Assembly (NCBI RefSeq): GCF_015751965.1
Contig: NZ_JADOVH010000002.1
Location: 248,001 to 312,000, forward strand
Direction: 5' to 3'
From: Frigoribacterium sp. CG_9.8
Lineage (GTDB): Bacteria; Actinomycetota; Actinomycetes; Actinomycetales; Microbacteriaceae
Length of the DNA: 64,000 nucleotides
In this document: positions 62,769 to 64,000 of the stretch, piece after piece
How the letters are laid out: every line of letters starts with the position of its first letter
How positions within the stretch are numbered: position 1 is the first letter of the stretch
Notes under the pieces: generated by a model
Told to the model about the DNA's origin: nothing
Database searches by the model: none
Seen by the model: only the letters and a program-made list of their open reading frames with translations
Made by a program: the position numbers and the translations under genes

Positions 62769-64000
62769 ATGGCACGACGATTGCCCTCCTCACCTCCGGT
62801 GCTGCCCGGATTTTCGACAATCCATGTACTTGGCTCCGGCGGCTTCGCCGACGTGTTCCTCTACGAACAGAACATGCCGCGCCGCCAAGTGGCCGTCAAG
62901 GTCATGCTGAGCGAGGTCGTCAACGACCAGGTGCGGCGGATGTTTCAGGCCGAAGCAAATCTCATGGCCCAACTGAGCTCCCACCCCTCCATCCTCACCG
63001 TCTACCAGGCGAGCGTGTCATCCGATGGCCGGCCGTACCTCGTGATGGAGCTGTGCTCCTCCGTGCTGAGTGAGCGCTACCGGCGGGAACGGATCCCGGT
63101 GCCGGAAGTGCTGCGTATCGCGGTGAAAATCGGGAGCGCGATCGAGACCGCCCATCGAGCGGGAGTTTTACACCGCGACATCAAACCCTCCAACATCCTG
63201 CTCACCGCCTACGGACATCCGGTGCTCTCGGACTTTGGAATCGCCTCTACCCTCAGCGAGGCGGAGACGAACGAGTCGGTGGGACTGTCCATTCCCTGGT
63301 CGGCACCGGAAGTGCTGATGGACGAGACCCCTGGCAGCATCGCTTCCGAGGTCTGGTCATTCGCCGCGACGGTCTATTCGCTGCTCGCCGGGCGTTCGCC
63401 GTTCGAGATCCCGGGAGAGTCGAACAAGTCCGCTGATCTCAGTTCACGCATCGACCGGGCCCGACTGAAGCCGACCGGTCGACTCGACGTGCCGCCGGGT
63501 CTCGAGGCAGTGCTGGCGCGAGCCATGGCCCGCATGCCGGAGAAACGGCCGGCGAGCATCCTCGAACTGGTGCGCGAGTTGCAGGCGATCGAGACGCAAC
63601 TGGGAGTGCCCCAGACGCCGATCGAGGTGGCAATGGACGACTGGGCTCTGGCTACAGTCTCCGACTTCGAGGATCGCACGCTCATCCGTGGCATCGACGG
63701 TGGTCTGCCCACCGCTCGCGGCCGACGTCGACGCCGGGCAGCGAGCGCGGCGCAGGCGCCGGTCACCGCGATGATCCGCCAGAGCACCAGCGGGCAGAAC
63801 AGTCGGAACAGAGGCATGCCCCAGAGCAGTGGCACCCGCCCGGGCCGACGGCCGCGGGGCCTGCGAGCAGGCACCTGGGTGCTCATTGTCGGCACCGTAG
63901 TCGTGATCGGTCTCGGGGTGGGCGCGATTCTTGTGCTCGTTCGCGCGAACTCGGATGGCATCCCGCAGGTCACGGATATCGTGGCGGAGCCCGGCGCGAA
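62769..64000 (+). CDS. Serine/threonine protein kinase, 3' end outside the window
   Basis: At least 410 residues, cut by the window edge. It is a PknB-type kinase: glycine loop VLGSGGFADVFLY (20-32), ATP lysine Lys44 in VAVKVM, catalytic HRDIKPSN (His135-Arg-Asp137), metal-binding DFG at 155-157 and APEVLMDE. After the kinase domain come a basic Arg-rich linker and one transmembrane helix (about residues 369-392), leading to an exported part that runs off the window. GGAGGAG immediately precedes the ATG. Together with FHA and PP2C it forms a signalling unit. Confidence 0.93.
   Translation, partial: MARRLPSSPPVLPGFSTIHVLGSGGFADVFLYEQNMPRRQVAVKVMLSEVVNDQVRRMFQAEANLMAQLSSHPSILTVYQASVSSDGRPYLVMELCSSVLSERYRRERIPVPEVLRIAVKIGSAIETAHRAGVLHRDIKPSNILLTAYGHPVLSDFGIASTLSEAETNESVGLSIPWSAPEVLMDETPGSIASEVWSFAATVYSLLAGRSPFEIPGESNKSADLSSRIDRARLKPTGRLDVPPGLEAVLARAMARMPEKRPASILELVRELQAIETQLGVPQTPIEVAMDDWALATVSDFEDRTLIRGIDGGLPTARGRRRRRAASAAQAPVTAMIRQSTSGQNSRNRGMPQSSGTRPGRRPRGLRAGTWVLIVGTVVVIGLGVGAILVLVRANSDGIPQVTDIVAEPGA

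Overview
The window is high-GC actinobacterial chromosome, most likely Microbacteriaceae (Leifsonia/Cryobacterium/Salinibacterium-like). The evidence is a mycothiol glycosyltransferase (MshA type), a GTP-type PEP carboxykinase, a RamB-like regulator, the GQDPYP form of uracil-DNA glycosylase, many GTG starts with GTGA/ATGA overlaps, and a gene order argS-lysA-hom-thrC-thrB-rho-prfA-prmC-tsaC-wecA-like-atp that I recall as that of Mycobacterium and relatives. No phage, insertion sequence, CRISPR array or rRNA was seen. One tRNA gene (Arg, anticodon CCG) is present.

Layout. 1-12 kb: metabolic and housekeeping genes: two SDRs, phosphoribosyltransferase-ung, a GNAT acetyltransferase, an SMR efflux pump with a TetR regulator, amidase, mshA, a flavoprotein disulfide oxidoreductase, enoyl-CoA hydratase, an arginase-family protein and an F420/NADP-reductase-like protein. 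12-16.5 kb: envelope-stress genes: PspA, a TPM-domain coiled-coil membrane protein, and an ECF sigma factor overlapping a membrane-anchored partner. 16.5-22.5 kb: pckG divergent from a RamB-like regulator, then glycerate kinase and an M20 peptidase. 23-27 kb: an OFA-family transporter with a 33-residue companion protein, tRNA-Arg, pdxH, a transglutaminase and a lipoprotein.

27-50 kb is the conserved core: argS, a DUF2993 protein, lysA, hom, thrC, thrB (overlapping or abutting starts), rho, prfA, prmC, then two opposite-strand HAD phosphatases breaking the run, then tsaC, a WecA/TagO-like lipid-carrier transferase, an AtpI-position membrane protein and atpBEFHAGDC. An AAA-type kinase and yaaA follow. 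51-52.7 kb holds an alkylation-repair pair (ogt-tag). 54.9-55.9 kb encodes an uncharacterised membrane protein with an HEMLH motif. 56-61 kb is a polyamine/putrescine degradation locus (FAD oxidoreductase, class III aminotransferase, Lrp regulator, divergent aminoaldehyde dehydrogenase). 61-64 kb is an FHA-PP2C-Ser/Thr kinase signalling cassette, with the kinase cut by the window end.

The most unusual property is not a single gene. Short tandem repeats (8, 14, 15, 18, 19 and 24 bp units) recur throughout. Those in genes have units divisible by three and lie mostly in low-complexity tails or N-termini (Ogt, TsaC, WecA-like, aminotransferase, DUF2993 protein, Rho, transglutaminase). Others lie in promoters and leaders (pspA, mshA, pckG) or intergenic DNA. 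Three inverted repeats at regulator genes look like operators, and two large intergenic palindromes look like structured repeat elements.
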